DNA of 64,000 bases from Lutibacter sp. B1 (GCF_012524075.1 NZ_JAAZUI010000005.1:1-64000), one strand, 5' to 3'; counted from the first letter of the stretch, positions 27,010 to 35,293 are shown. Program-made: numbers and translations. The notes: generated by a model not told the origin, from the sequence alone.

Positions 27010-27270
27010 AGTAAATTAAAATTTACTCGCTTACATAGAATTATTAGAAATTTAACTAACCCAACAAATTTCTAATAATTATCTTTAGAGATAACCAATC
27101 ATAAACAAATGTTTATAATTGGTTTTTCTCTTTTTAATAGAAAATGACTAACCCATGCATTTTTCTATTATATTTTAAAAATTACTCTTGTATTAAAGCT
27201 AAAATCCTCAAACAATAATTCTTTCTTTTTCTTAATACAACCTTCCCCCTTAAACAAGAGTATTTTTAAT
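27010..27270. repeat. Hairpin cluster in the pnp / MscS intergenic region
   Basis: This non-coding stretch (26965-27275, 311 bp) holds several inverted repeats in a row. agtaaat/atttact at 27010-27027. A perfect 15-bp stem aattattagaaattt with partner at 27066-27080. aaccaat-c-ataaac with gtttat-a-attggtt at 27093-27124. taatagaaaatg with cattttTctatta at 27135-27170. A long-range pair tactcttgt (27183-27191) with acaagagta (27254-27262) competes with ttgtattaa/ttaatacaa (27188-27196 / 27232-27240). The loops of the second and fourth hairpins both contain ACTAACCCA. I see no ORF. It could be an untranslated RNA, the 3' end of the MscS transcript, or decayed small repeats. Confidence 0.5.
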
Positions 27271-27275
27271 ATTGA

Positions 27276-28103
27276 TTAATCTATAATTTCAATTTTTTTA
27301 TCTACAAAATCTTTAATTGGTAATACAACAATACCTTCACCGGTTTTTATTGTAATACATATATTATCAATTTGTTGAATAACACCTTCTACTCCATCGG
27401 TTTTAATATGTTGTCCTATTTCAAAATTTCTACGTGAATAAAATCCAAATAATAAACGCAGTACAACATCTCTTGAACCCAAACCAAAAGCAATTGTGAA
27501 AGAAACTAATATTGAACCTAAAATTAAGGTTAAGTTATTTGTAATAATCTCAGTATCAACACCTGCCTGATTTAAAGCAGTAATTGAAATAAATACCACT
27601 ATTAAATAAAACACAATATTACCAACCAAATTACCACCAGTAAGATCCATTGATTTAAAAGTATCTCTAATTGCATTTTTTATTAATGAGGCAACATAAA
27701 CTCCTAAAACAAATATTAGTAAAGCACTAATTAATATTGGTAGATATGCTATAAAACTTCCTATGCCCTCCGACACTATTGTTAAACCTAACAATTCTGA
27801 TGCTATGACTATAAAAATTAAGATCAGTAAGTATTTTACAAACTTTAATATAATTTTTGAAGGAACAACATTATAATCTGTCTTTCCAAAAAGTTCTGCT
27901 TCATTTAATTTGGTTGTAATCGAATCTATTTTAGTAATACGTAATAATTTTTTAAGTATAAAATTTACCGTTTTAATAATTATCCATGCAAGTATTATAA
28001 AACCAATTGCTAAAAATATTTTTGGAATAACATTTAAAAAATCACTCCATAAGTTTTGAATGAATGTCAGATTTACATCTTCTAACTGAATAATAGCTTT
28101 CAT
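27276..28103 (-). CDS. Small-conductance mechanosensitive channel (MscS family)
   Basis: 275 aa. About four to five membrane helices: residues ~28-50, 90-112, 118-142, 165-185 and the pore-lining helix near 190-212 (LGSILVSFTIAFGLGSRDVVLRLLFGFY). The MscS beta domain follows (FEIGQHIKTDGVEGVIQQIDNICITIKTGEGIVVLPIKDFVDK). It lacks the large C-terminal cytoplasmic cage of E. coli MscS. It should release solutes on osmotic downshift. Last gene of a unit with an ECF sigma factor and a small acidic protein; 27 bp after the latter. Confidence 0.85.
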   Translation of the reverse strand: MKAIIQLEDVNLTFIQNLWSDFLNVIPKIFLAIGFIILAWIIIKTVNFILKKLLRITKIDSITTKLNEAELFGKTDYNVVPSKIILKFVKYLLILIFIVIASELLGLTIVSEGIGSFIAYLPILISALLIFVLGVYVASLIKNAIRDTFKSMDLTGGNLVGNIVFYLIVVFISITALNQAGVDTEIITNNLTLILGSILVSFTIAFGLGSRDVVLRLLFGFYSRRNFEIGQHIKTDGVEGVIQQIDNICITIKTGEGIVVLPIKDFVDKKIEIID

Positions 28104-28130
28104 TTTTTTTAATTTTGGGTTAGTTGTATT

Positions 28131-28346
28131 TTACTCTTCTTCTTGATCTTCTTCCTTATTTTCTTTATTTTTTATCGGATTTTTTTCTGTAATTATAAAT
28201 TCACCAAGAGTGTTTGGGTATTTTACTGCAAATAGATCGGCAATATCAATAGAAAGCTTAATTAACGAAATATCGTTAATTACTTTTTCTCTAAGTACTT
28301 TTGGTACTTCTTCGTTATGTAATATTTTCTTAAACGGATTTTCCAT
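28131..28346 (-). CDS. Small acidic protein downstream of an ECF sigma factor
   Basis: 71 aa, no signal peptide or membrane segment. The body (MENPFKKILHNEEVPKVLREKVINDI...) is predicted helical and the tail is highly charged (KNKENKEEDQEEE). Its ATG shares one base with the sigma factor stop (TAATG), so it is translationally coupled. I do not recognise a family. Position suggests a role with the sigma factor, such as a modulator, but there is no direct sign of an anti-sigma fold. Confidence 0.7.
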   Translation of the reverse strand: MENPFKKILHNEEVPKVLREKVINDISLIKLSIDIADLFAVKYPNTLGEFIITEKNPIKNKENKEEDQEEE

Positions 28347-28912
28347 TATTTAAGATTATTATATACACTAATTACTTTCTCTCTTGCTCTTTTAAGACGC
28401 ATTTTTACAGCACTTTCATTAATTTCCAAAACTTCTTGAATTTCTTTTATTGAAAAATCATCTTGATATTTTAACAATAAAATCATTTTATCGCTTGGAT
28501 CAATTAAATTTAATGCTTTCTTTAATTTTTCAGTTTTCATTTCAAATAGAATTTCTTCACTGGAATCTATTTCATCTGAATCTGATATTTCTCCTTCAAA
28601 ATTCTTTTCATTTTTTTTATAATTATTCCGTGTAACATAATTCACACAAAAATTATAAGTAAATGAATATAACCAAGTTGAAAACTTAGCTGTTCCTTTA
28701 AATGTTCTGAGTTTCACAAAAAGTTTTATAAAAATATCGTGTGTTAAATCTTGTGCTTCTTCTGCTGAAGTTGCAAAACCTAAACATTTATTATAAACCA
28801 CAGCAACATGCCTATCATACAAAACAGCAAACAAATGAGTGTCATTTGTTTTTACTATTTTTTGTACTAATTCGTTATCACTTAATAACGATATGTCACT
28901 AGCTGATTTCAA
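28346..28912 (-). CDS. ECF-type RNA polymerase sigma factor
   Basis: 188 aa. Region 2: LFAVLYDRHVAVVYNKCLGFATSAEEAQDLTHDIFIKLFVKLRTFKGTAKFSTWLYSFTYNFCVNYVTRN. Region 4: ALNLIDPSDKMILLLKYQDDFSIKEIQEVLEINESAVKMRLKRAREKV. The first usable codon is TTG at 28912; I find no in-frame ATG before region 2. ECF sigma factors redirect RNA polymerase to stress or envelope genes. It heads a three-gene unit ending in an MscS channel and lies divergent from rpoD. Confidence 0.88.
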   Translation of the reverse strand: MKSASDISLLSDNELVQKIVKTNDTHLFAVLYDRHVAVVYNKCLGFATSAEEAQDLTHDIFIKLFVKLRTFKGTAKFSTWLYSFTYNFCVNYVTRNNYKKNEKNFEGEISDSDEIDSSEEILFEMKTEKLKKALNLIDPSDKMILLLKYQDDFSIKEIQEVLEINESAVKMRLKRAREKVISVYNNLK

Positions 28913-29060
28913 AAATTTTATATTGGGTTATATGCTTAAGACACATTCTTTTAAAAAACGTCACAAAAAAATATTTTTTAATAATTTTTGTAACATTTCC
29001 AAAAATACAACGTATATATTGTATACCACATATTTAAACTAAAATATTTATAGCTACTAA

Positions 29061-29924
29061 ATGAGACAATTAAAAATTACGAAACAGGTTACTAACAGAG
29101 AAACCGCATCATTAGACAAGTATTTACAAGAGATAGGAAAAGTAGACTTAATAACAGCAGAACAAGAAGTAGAATTAGCACAACGTATTAAAGCAGGAGA
29201 TCAGGTGGCTTTAGAAAGATTAACAAAAGCTAACCTTCGTTTTGTTGTGTCTGTTGCTAAACAATATCAAAATCAAGGATTAACATTACCTGATTTAATT
29301 AATGAAGGAAATTTAGGTTTAATAAAAGCTGCTAAACGTTTTGATGAAACCAGAGGTTTTAAATTTATTTCTTATGCCGTTTGGTGGATTCGTCAATCAA
29401 TTTTACAAGCATTGGCTGAACAATCTCGTATTGTACGTTTACCATTAAACAAAATTGGCTCTATTAATAAAATCAACAAAATGTATGCATTTTTAGAGCA
29501 AGAAAATGAAAGACCTCCTTCTGCTGAAGAAATTGCAAAAAAATTAGATATGACTGTAAATGACGTAAAAGAATCCATGAAAAATTCTGGTCGTCACGTA
29601 TCTATGGATGCTCCTTTAATTGAAGGTGAAGATTCTAATTTATACGATGTATTAAATACAGGAGAATCTCCAAATCCAGATAAATCATTGCTTCATGAGT
29701 CTTTAAAAGTTGAAATTGAACGCGCTTTAGAAACTTTAACACCTAGAGAAGCTGATGTTGTACAATTATATTTTGGTTTAGGTGATGCACACCCAATGAC
29801 CCTTGAAGAAATTGGAGAAACATTCGATTTAACTCGTGAACGTGTTCGTCAAATTAAAGAAAAAGCGATAAGACGTTTAAAACATACCTCAAGAAGTAAA
29901 ATTTTAAAAACTTATTTAGGATAA
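29061..29924 (+). CDS. rpoD: Primary RNA polymerase sigma factor RpoD/SigA
   Basis: 287 aa, the short Bacteroidota form lacking region 1.1. Region 1.2: [33 protein letters not shown]. Region 2: [56 protein letters not shown]. Region 3: [16 protein letters not shown]. Region 4: [48 protein letters not shown]. It should direct transcription from the TTG / TAnnTTTG promoters seen throughout this window. Confidence 0.96.
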   Translation: MRQLKITKQVTNRETASLDKYLQEIGKVDLITAEQEVELAQRIKAGDQVALERLTKANLRFVVSVAKQYQNQGLTLPDLINEGNLGLIKAAKRFDETRGFKFISYAVWWIRQSILQALAEQSRIVRLPLNKIGSINKINKMYAFLEQENERPPSAEEIAKKLDMTVNDVKESMKNSGRHVSMDAPLIEGEDSNLYDVLNTGESPNPDKSLLHESLKVEIERALETLTPREADVVQLYFGLGDAHPMTLEEIGETFDLTRERVRQIKEKAIRRLKHTSRSKILKTYLG

Positions 29925-29944
29925 TACATCAATTACAAATTTTG

Positions 29945-29996
29945 AATTATGAATTATTTTTTTCAATTCGTAATTTTAAATCCGTAATTCATAATT
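29945..29996. repeat. Inverted repeat after rpoD
   Basis: aattatgaatta (29945-29956) and taattcataatt (29985-29996) form a perfect 12-bp stem around a 28-base loop, 20 bp after rpoD and just before a second, terminator-like hairpin. It looks like a degenerate gaatta-rich intergenic repeat. Confidence 0.5.
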
Positions 29997-29998
29997 AT

Positions 29999-30042
29999 TA
30001 AAAAAAGGCTGTTTGGAACCAATTTTCAAACAGCCTTTTTTT
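29999..30042 (+). terminator. Terminator between rpoD and rpe
   Basis: The stem aaaaaaaggctgtttg/caaacagccttttttt with an 11-base loop ends in T-run; the -7 box of rpe starts three bases later. Confidence 0.8.
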
Positions 30043-30044
30043 AG

Positions 30045-30052
30045 TATATTTG
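30045..30052 (+). promoter_or_regulatory. Promoter -7 box of rpe
   Basis: TATATTTG at 30045-30052 matches TAnnTTTG, 18 bp before the rpe ATG; the -33 region falls inside the preceding terminator stem. Confidence 0.5.
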
Positions 30053-30070
30053 TAAAAACAACTATAAAAA

Positions 30071-30730
30071 ATGAGTAAAATTATTGCTCCCTCAATGCTA
30101 GCAGCCGATTTTGGTAATTTACAAAGTGATATTGAAATGGTAAACAATAGTGAAGCCGATTGGTTCCATATTGATGTTATGGATGGTGTATTTGTGCCTA
30201 ATATTTCATTTGGAATGCCTGTTATTAAAGCAATTACAAAGCTCGCTAAAAAAACAATGGATGTCCATTTAATGATTGTTGAACCTGACAGATATATAAA
30301 AGATTTTAAAAACGTTGGTGCTGATATTTTAACTGTTCACTACGAGGCATGCACTCATTTACACAAAACAATACAGGAAATAAAATCTCAAGGTATGAAA
30401 GCCGGAGTTTCTTTAAATCCTCACACTCCCATTTCTGTTTTAGAAGATATTATCAGAGACTTAGATTTGGTATTAATAATGAGTGTAAATCCTGGATTTG
30501 GAGGGCAAAGTTTTATTGAAAATACCTATAAAAAAATTACTCAATTAAAAACTTTAATAGAACAATCAAATTCTAATGCAATTATAGAAGTAGATGGCGG
30601 TGTTACTGATAAGAATATAGAAAAACTTTCAAAAGTTGGAGTTGATGCTTTTGTTGCAGGCAGTTTTGTTTTTAAAAGTAAAAATCCAACCGAAACTATT
30701 AGTACGTTGAAAAAATTAGTTTCAAACTAA
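30071..30730 (+). CDS. rpe: Ribulose-phosphate 3-epimerase
   Basis: 219 aa TIM barrel. Motifs: IAPSMLAADFGNL, DWFHIDVMDGVFVPNISFG, MDVHLMIVEPDRYI, LVLIMSVNPGFGGQSFI and IIEVDGGVTDKN. It interconverts ribulose 5-phosphate and xylulose 5-phosphate in the pentose phosphate pathway. It converges on the CBS gene with a 1-bp gap. Confidence 0.97.
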   Translation: MSKIIAPSMLAADFGNLQSDIEMVNNSEADWFHIDVMDGVFVPNISFGMPVIKAITKLAKKTMDVHLMIVEPDRYIKDFKNVGADILTVHYEACTHLHKTIQEIKSQGMKAGVSLNPHTPISVLEDIIRDLDLVLIMSVNPGFGGQSFIENTYKKITQLKTLIEQSNSNAIIEVDGGVTDKNIEKLSKVGVDAFVAGSFVFKSKNPTETISTLKKLVSN

Positions 30731-30731
30731 T

Positions 30732-31169
30732 TTACTCAACACTTTCTAACTTATATTGTTCTAATAAATATAAAAGTATATCGGTAGTTGTAACAATACC
30801 AACCAAAATATCATTTTCTATAACAGGCAAAGCATGAAACTCATTTTTTGATAAAATTTCTACAACCGATTTTATAGTAATACTGGAATTTACTTTAATA
30901 GGATTTTTTACCATTAATTGCTCAATGCTAAGCATATTATATATGGTATTATCTATCTTTATTTCATCTGAATCGTATGAATCTAAAAAGCTAATACGTT
31001 GCAAATCTGAAAGACTTAACATTCCAATAATGTGCTCATCTTCTACCACCGGAATATGGCGTATATGATTTTTTTTAAACAATCTTTCTGCTTTATACAA
31101 GTCATCAGATAACTTCAAAGTAATAACATTTTTAGTCATAATTTTTGATACTGGCTCAAGACGTTTCAT
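30732..31169 (-). CDS. CBS-pair domain protein
   Basis: 145 aa made of two CBS domains (about 1-62: PVSKIMTKNVITLKLSDDLYKAERLFKKNHIRHIPVVED; about 80-140: LMVKNPIKVNSSITIKSVVEILSKNEFHALPVIENDILVGIVTTTDIL). CBS pairs sense adenine nucleotides or similar ligands. No catalytic domain is attached, and the partner is unknown. It is divergent from the molybdate operon. Confidence 0.85.
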   Translation of the reverse strand: MKRLEPVSKIMTKNVITLKLSDDLYKAERLFKKNHIRHIPVVEDEHIIGMLSLSDLQRISFLDSYDSDEIKIDNTIYNMLSIEQLMVKNPIKVNSSITIKSVVEILSKNEFHALPVIENDILVGIVTTTDILLYLLEQYKLESVE

Positions 31170-31286
31170 GACATTAAATTTATTATTTTACATAAAGTTC
31201 GAAAATTGAACTAAAATTATGCATGATTAAAATCATAATTATAAAAAATAAAGCACTTTAATAGGCTACATTTTTAACTAATCGTA

Positions 31287-31294
31287 TATATTTG
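31287..31294 (+). promoter_or_regulatory. Promoter -7 box of the molybdate operon
   Basis: TATATTTG at 31287-31294 matches TAnnTTTG, 37 bp before the first ATG of modA. Confidence 0.45.
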
Positions 31295-31331
31295 AAGGTA
31301 TAAATTATCAGGAATTTGATTACTTAATTTA

Positions 31332-32108
31332 ATGTCAAACCATCAAATGAATCAAAAAAAAATATTACTATTTATTTTAACTCTATTTTTATTTTTTTCC
31401 TGTAAACAAACAGAAACAAACCACCTTACTATTGCTACTGCTGCCAATATGCAATTTGCAATAGATAAAATTACCGAGGCTTTTACTAACGAAACCGGTA
31501 TTAAATGCGAAACAATAATAAGTTCATCGGGTAAATTAACAGCTCAAATTAAAGAAGGTGCCCCATACCATATTTTTGTATCGGCAGACATGAAATATCC
31601 AAATGAATTATACGCTTCAGGTTTCGCAACACAAAAACCTAAAATTTATGCTTACGGAAAGCTGGTTATGTGGTCTATGGTAGACAGTATTATTCCTTCA
31701 ATTCAACTACTTCAACATAAAAAAATAGACCATATTGCCATTGCAAATCCTAAAACTGCTCCTTACGGATTAGCAGCAATAGAAGTACTAAAAAAATTCA
31801 GTATTTTTGATTCTATTCAACATAAATTAGTTTATGGAGAAAGTATTGCGCAAACTAACCAATTTATTACTACTAAAGCAGCTGAAATTGGTTTTACAGC
31901 AAAATCTGTAGTATCATCACCTTCAATAAAAGAAATGGGAAATTGGATAGAAATTGATGAAAGTAATTATACTCCAATAGCACAAGGTATTGTAATACTT
32001 AAAAATAAAACAACTAATTTTAATCAGGCTCAAAAATTTTATAACTTTCTTTTTTCAATAAAAGGGAAAGAAATTTTAAAAACATTTGGGTATTCAGTAA
32101 AAGAATAA
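31332..32108 (+). CDS. modA: Molybdate ABC transporter substrate-binding lipoprotein
   Basis: 258 aa. The lipoprotein signal is ILLFILTLFLFFSC; the ATG at 31332 or a second one at 31347 could be the start. The mature part has LTIATAANMQFAIDKITEAFTNETGI, SSGKLTAQIKEGAPYHIFVSADMKYPNEL and ANPKTAPYGLAAIEVL, the typical ModA oxyanion-binding signatures. It captures molybdate or tungstate outside the inner membrane and passes it to ModB. First gene of modA-Mop-modB-modC. Confidence 0.92.
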   Translation: MSNHQMNQKKILLFILTLFLFFSCKQTETNHLTIATAANMQFAIDKITEAFTNETGIKCETIISSSGKLTAQIKEGAPYHIFVSADMKYPNELYASGFATQKPKIYAYGKLVMWSMVDSIIPSIQLLQHKKIDHIAIANPKTAPYGLAAIEVLKKFSIFDSIQHKLVYGESIAQTNQFITTKAAEIGFTAKSVVSSPSIKEMGNWIEIDESNYTPIAQGIVILKNKTTNFNQAQKFYNFLFSIKGKEILKTFGYSVKE

Positions 32109-32507
32109 ATGAACATTTTAAAAGGAGAAATAGAAAATATTAAAGTAAGTGGTAGTTTATCTCTTGTTCATATAAATGTGCTGAAAACGAGAATTTCTGC
32201 AATTGTTATAGATACTCCTAAAACAGAACCTTTCTTAAAAATTGGGAATAACATAGATGTTGTTTTTAAAGAGACAGAAGTTATTATTGGTAAAGGAATT
32301 CATCATAATATTAGTATGCAAAATAAATTTATTGGGAATATTTTATCAATAGAATCAAGAGACTTATTAAGTAAACTTGTTGTAAATACATCTGTTGGTA
32401 AAATAACATCAATAATTACAACAAATGCAGTAAAACAATTAGAGTTAGAAATTGGTACAGAGGTTACTGCAATGGTTAAAACCAACGAAATTATGTTAAG
32501 TGAATGA
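32109..32507 (+). CDS. Molybdopterin-binding (di-Mop/TOBE) protein, ModG-like
   Basis: 132 aa consisting of two tandem Mop/TOBE domains of about 66 residues (MNILKGEIENIKVSGSLSLVHINV... and ISMQNKFIGNILSIESRDLLSKLVVN...). Proteins with two Mop domains store or buffer molybdate in the cytoplasm. It begins right after the modA stop and overlaps modB by 4 bp (ATGA), so it belongs to the transporter operon. The exact role, storage or control of transport, is inferred. Confidence 0.82.
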   Translation: MNILKGEIENIKVSGSLSLVHINVLKTRISAIVIDTPKTEPFLKIGNNIDVVFKETEVIIGKGIHHNISMQNKFIGNILSIESRDLLSKLVVNTSVGKITSIITTNAVKQLELEIGTEVTAMVKTNEIMLSE

Positions 32508-33178
32508 TTGATTGGAGCCCTCTTATACTAACCTTTAAATTAGCAGTAATAACAACTTTTTTGTTATTACTAATTTCTATTCCTTTAGCTTATTGGCTGG
32601 CTTATACAAAGTTAAAAATTAAACCAATTATAGAAACATTGGTTAGTATGCCATTGGTTTTACCACCTACTGTAATAGGTTTTTATTTACTTATTGCATT
32701 TAGTCCTTCGAATTCTTTTGGCGAATGGCTGCATGAATTTTTAGGATTACAATTGGTTTTTTCATTTGAAGGATTGATTATTGCCTCCATAATTTACAGT
32801 TTGCCTTTTATGGTACATCCAATTCAATCCGGTTTATCAAATTTACCTGCTTCTTTTTTAGATGCTTCCTCTGTTCTAGGAAAATCGAACTTAAACACTC
32901 TTTTTAAAGTGCTGTTACCCAATATAAAACCATCTTTACTTACAGGTATTGTACTCGCATTTGCCCATACTATTGGCGAATTTGGAGTAGTATTAATGAT
33001 TGGAGGAAATATTCCGGGTAAAACAAAAGTTGCATCAATTGCTATTTATGATGAAGTTGAAGCTTTAAACTATGCTACAGCTAATACGTATTCTCTCATA
33101 TTATTTGCTTTGTCATTTTGTATATTATTAACTGTGTATTTAATTAATGGAGGTTATTTAAAACAAATTTATAAATGA
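32504..33178 (+). CDS. modB: Molybdate ABC transporter permease
   Basis: 224 aa with about five membrane helices. Family marks: PLAYWLAYTKLKIKPIIETLVSMPLVLPPTVIGFYLL and the EAA loop region LDASSVLGKSNLNTLFKVLLPNIKPSLLTGIVLAFAHTIGEFGVVLMIGGNIPGKT. It overlaps modC by 4 bp (ATGA). Confidence 0.95.
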   Translation: MIDWSPLILTFKLAVITTFLLLLISIPLAYWLAYTKLKIKPIIETLVSMPLVLPPTVIGFYLLIAFSPSNSFGEWLHEFLGLQLVFSFEGLIIASIIYSLPFMVHPIQSGLSNLPASFLDASSVLGKSNLNTLFKVLLPNIKPSLLTGIVLAFAHTIGEFGVVLMIGGNIPGKTKVASIAIYDEVEALNYATANTYSLILFALSFCILLTVYLINGGYLKQIYK

Positions 33179-34050
33179 TTGAAATTGCTATCCATAAAAA
33201 ATTAAAAGCAGCAACAGGAGAAATGCTACTTGATATCAATACAACTATTGAACAAGGAAGTTTAGTTACCTTATATGGAAAATCGGGTGTTGGTAAAACA
33301 ACTATTCTTAGAATTTTATCAGGATTATTAAAGCCGGAAAAAGGCAAAATAATTGTAAATGGTACAACTTGGTTAGATACCGAAAAGGGAATTAACCTAA
33401 AACCTCAAAAACGTAAAGTAGGTTTTGTTTTTCAGGACTATGCGTTATTTCCGAATATGACCGTGAAAGAAAATCTTCAATATGCCTTAAATAAAGGTGA
33501 AAATTCTAAAATTGTTGATAATCTTATTCAAATTATTGAATTGGACGAACTTCAAAACCGCAAACCCGAAACGCTTTCCGGAGGTCAAAAACAACGTGTT
33601 GCTTTGGCTAGAGCTTTAGTTCAAAAACCTTCTATTTTAATGCTAGACGAACCTCTTTCAGCATTAGATTCCGAAATACGTTTTAAACTCCAACAATATA
33701 TAATAAAGGTTCATAAAGAATTTAAACTTACCACTATTTTAATAAGCCATGATGTTTCTGAAATAATAAGAATGTCCGATACCTTATTTGAAATTGAACA
33801 TGGAAAAATTATACGACGTGGAAAGCCTAATGAAGTTTTTAAATATAAAGAGTTAAATGCAAAATTTCAGTTTACCGGAGACTTAATTGAAATTGAAAAA
33901 CAAGATTTTTTATACATTTTAACCATTCGAATTGGAAAAGATTTGGTTAAAGTTGTTGCCGATGAAAGTGAAGGGAAAATGTTAACTGTTGGAGATAAAA
34001 TTTTGGTTGCTTCAAAGGCATTCAATCCTGTTATTCATAAAATAAGTTAA
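33175..34050 (+). CDS. modC: Molybdate ABC transporter ATP-binding protein
   Basis: 291 aa. Walker A GKSGVGKTT, Q-loop FQDYALFPN, signature LSGGQKQR, Walker B ILMLDEPLSALD and H-loop LISHD are all present. The C-terminal ~70 residues resemble one TOBE-like half-domain. It powers molybdate import by ModB. It converges on the MtfA-like peptidase, with stop codons overlapping by four bases. Confidence 0.95.
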   Translation: MIEIAIHKKLKAATGEMLLDINTTIEQGSLVTLYGKSGVGKTTILRILSGLLKPEKGKIIVNGTTWLDTEKGINLKPQKRKVGFVFQDYALFPNMTVKENLQYALNKGENSKIVDNLIQIIELDELQNRKPETLSGGQKQRVALARALVQKPSILMLDEPLSALDSEIRFKLQQYIIKVHKEFKLTTILISHDVSEIIRMSDTLFEIEHGKIIRRGKPNEVFKYKELNAKFQFTGDLIEIEKQDFLYILTIRIGKDLVKVVADESEGKMLTVGDKILVASKAFNPVIHKIS

Positions 34051-34829
34051 ACTTTTTTACTATATATTTTTAATATATCAATATTTAACATTTTTTGAAC
34101 AAGTATAAATATCTCAGGAAGTTTTTGTTTAAAAATTGCCGGTGTTTCGAAAAAATGTTCAATAAGAACAGCTAAAAACTCGTATTTATTTTCAAAAGCA
34201 TACGATCGTAAATAATTAGTATCAATTAATTTTTGCTTATTTTCAGGTTCTTTTAAGTACCTCAAAATCTTATTAAAATTGTTTTTAAAGTTAATTGCCG
34301 AAAAACTTTCTTCTTTTAAAAAACTAAAATGTAGTGCATGTGAAAATTCGTGAATTGCTAGGTTTAAATTATCATCTCCATTTTTTATTCCATCTAAAAA
34401 ATCTATCCACGAAAATACAACTAAATGTAATTTTGGATTTGTTTCTCCAATATGATACTGTTCTAAGATAGTTGAGTAATAACTTTTTGGGTAAATAATT
34501 ATAGTGTTTATTTTAGAAAATAAATACCTATGCATACCAAAAGTTAGCGTAATTGCCATGGCTGCAATAAGTGTTTTCATTTCTAAGGTAACTTTTATAC
34601 CGTTTCCATAAAAATTATGCTCATTAATAAAATTAGCTACTCGATGTTCAAAAATACGTTTGTTTTTTAAACTCAAACACTTATAAAAATGACTTTTTTC
34701 GGTTATATATTTCCTTTGTTCGGGAGTTATATTTTTATAAAACAGTACAAATTGATGCAAGTTTGAATTAACAAACATAACGCCTTTTACACTATTTATT
34801 AAATATTTTATTAAACTAAACAAAAGCAA
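34047..34829 (-). CDS. MtfA-like zinc-dependent peptidase
   Basis: 260 aa. A short hydrophobic start (residues 1-20) is followed by a metallopeptidase domain with HEFSH at 160-164 and a probable third zinc ligand Glu223 in YEFLAVLIEHFFETP, as in the MtfA (M90) family, whose E. coli member binds the Mlc repressor. Upstream, GMHRYLFSKINTIIIYPKSYY also fits. Substrate unknown here; no Mlc/PTS genes are in the window. Confidence 0.78.
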   Translation of the reverse strand: MLLFSLIKYLINSVKGVMFVNSNLHQFVLFYKNITPEQRKYITEKSHFYKCLSLKNKRIFEHRVANFINEHNFYGNGIKVTLEMKTLIAAMAITLTFGMHRYLFSKINTIIIYPKSYYSTILEQYHIGETNPKLHLVVFSWIDFLDGIKNGDDNLNLAIHEFSHALHFSFLKEESFSAINFKNNFNKILRYLKEPENKQKLIDTNYLRSYAFENKYEFLAVLIEHFFETPAIFKQKLPEIFILVQKMLNIDILKIYSKKV

Positions 34830-34876
34830 CTAAATTAGAACTTAACAATTTTTGAGTACAGTAACTGTGAGAAAGC

Positions 34877-35180
34877 TTAACTTCGTTCTTCCTTACAAAG
34901 CTCCGCTTTGAAAATCAATAAAAGAAAACTTCGCTCTCAAAAAAATTAAAGCAAACTTTGTTTTATCATCCAACCTAACACGGATTAACTTCGTTGTTCC
35001 TTACAAAGCTCCGCTTTGAAAATCAACAAAAGAAAACTTCGCTCTCAAAAAAATTAAAGCAAGCTTTATTTTATCATCCAACCTAACACGGATTAACTTC
35101 GTTGTTCCTTACAAAGCTCCGCTTTGAAAATCAACAAAAGAAAACTTCGCTCTCAAAAAAATTAAAGCAAGCTTTATTTT
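34877..35180. repeat. 108-bp tandem repeat, 2.8 copies
   Basis: Units start at 34877, 34985 and 35093 (ttaacttcg). Copy 2 and copy 3 are identical for 88 bp; copy 1 differs from copy 2 at four positions. Each unit contains caaagc-tcc-gctttg (a 6-bp stem) and the related motifs aacttcgtt and aacttcgct. The array fills most of the 390-bp gap between the MtfA-like gene and tRNA-Arg. The period is a multiple of three, but no coherent ORF is seen. The rest of the gap (34830-34876 and 35181-35219) shows nothing clear. Confidence 0.9.
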
Positions 35181-35219
35181 TTTGCTTGCTCAGTTTCCAA
35201 CTTTTTGTTGATTTATTCG

Positions 35220-35293
35220 TGACCGCGGAAGGATTCGAACCCTCAACCCTCAGAGCCGAAATCTGATATTCTATCCAGTTGAACTACGCGGCC
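35220..35293 (-). tRNA. tRNA-Arg (anticodon TCG)
   Basis: On the minus strand: acceptor GGCCGCG/CGCGGTC (one G-U pair), D-arm GTTC/GAAT, anticodon stem TCAGA/TCTGA with loop TTTCGGC (anticodon TCG) and T-arm GAGGG-TTCGAAT-CCTTC. Discriminator A; CCA is not encoded. It lies 7 bp upstream of the yqeY stop region on the same strand. Confidence 0.92.

Noticed and set aside
27178-27267. Miniature transposable element with imperfect terminal inverted repeats
   Set aside because: The ends (aaaaattactcttg / caagagtattttt) are suggestive, but I see no target-site duplication and no second copy in the window; kept only as part of the hairpin cluster.
29932-29998. Small RNA gene downstream of rpoD
   Set aside because: Only a gaatta-rich inverted repeat is seen, without its own promoter; a terminator follows immediately.
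34877-35180. Possible CRISPR array
   Set aside because: The units are 108 bp and directly adjacent, with no unique spacers and no cas genes nearby; it is a plain tandem repeat.
34830-35293. Integration site of a mobile island at tRNA-Arg
   Set aside because: No integrase, no duplicated tRNA end and no foreign genes on either side; neighbours are core genes.
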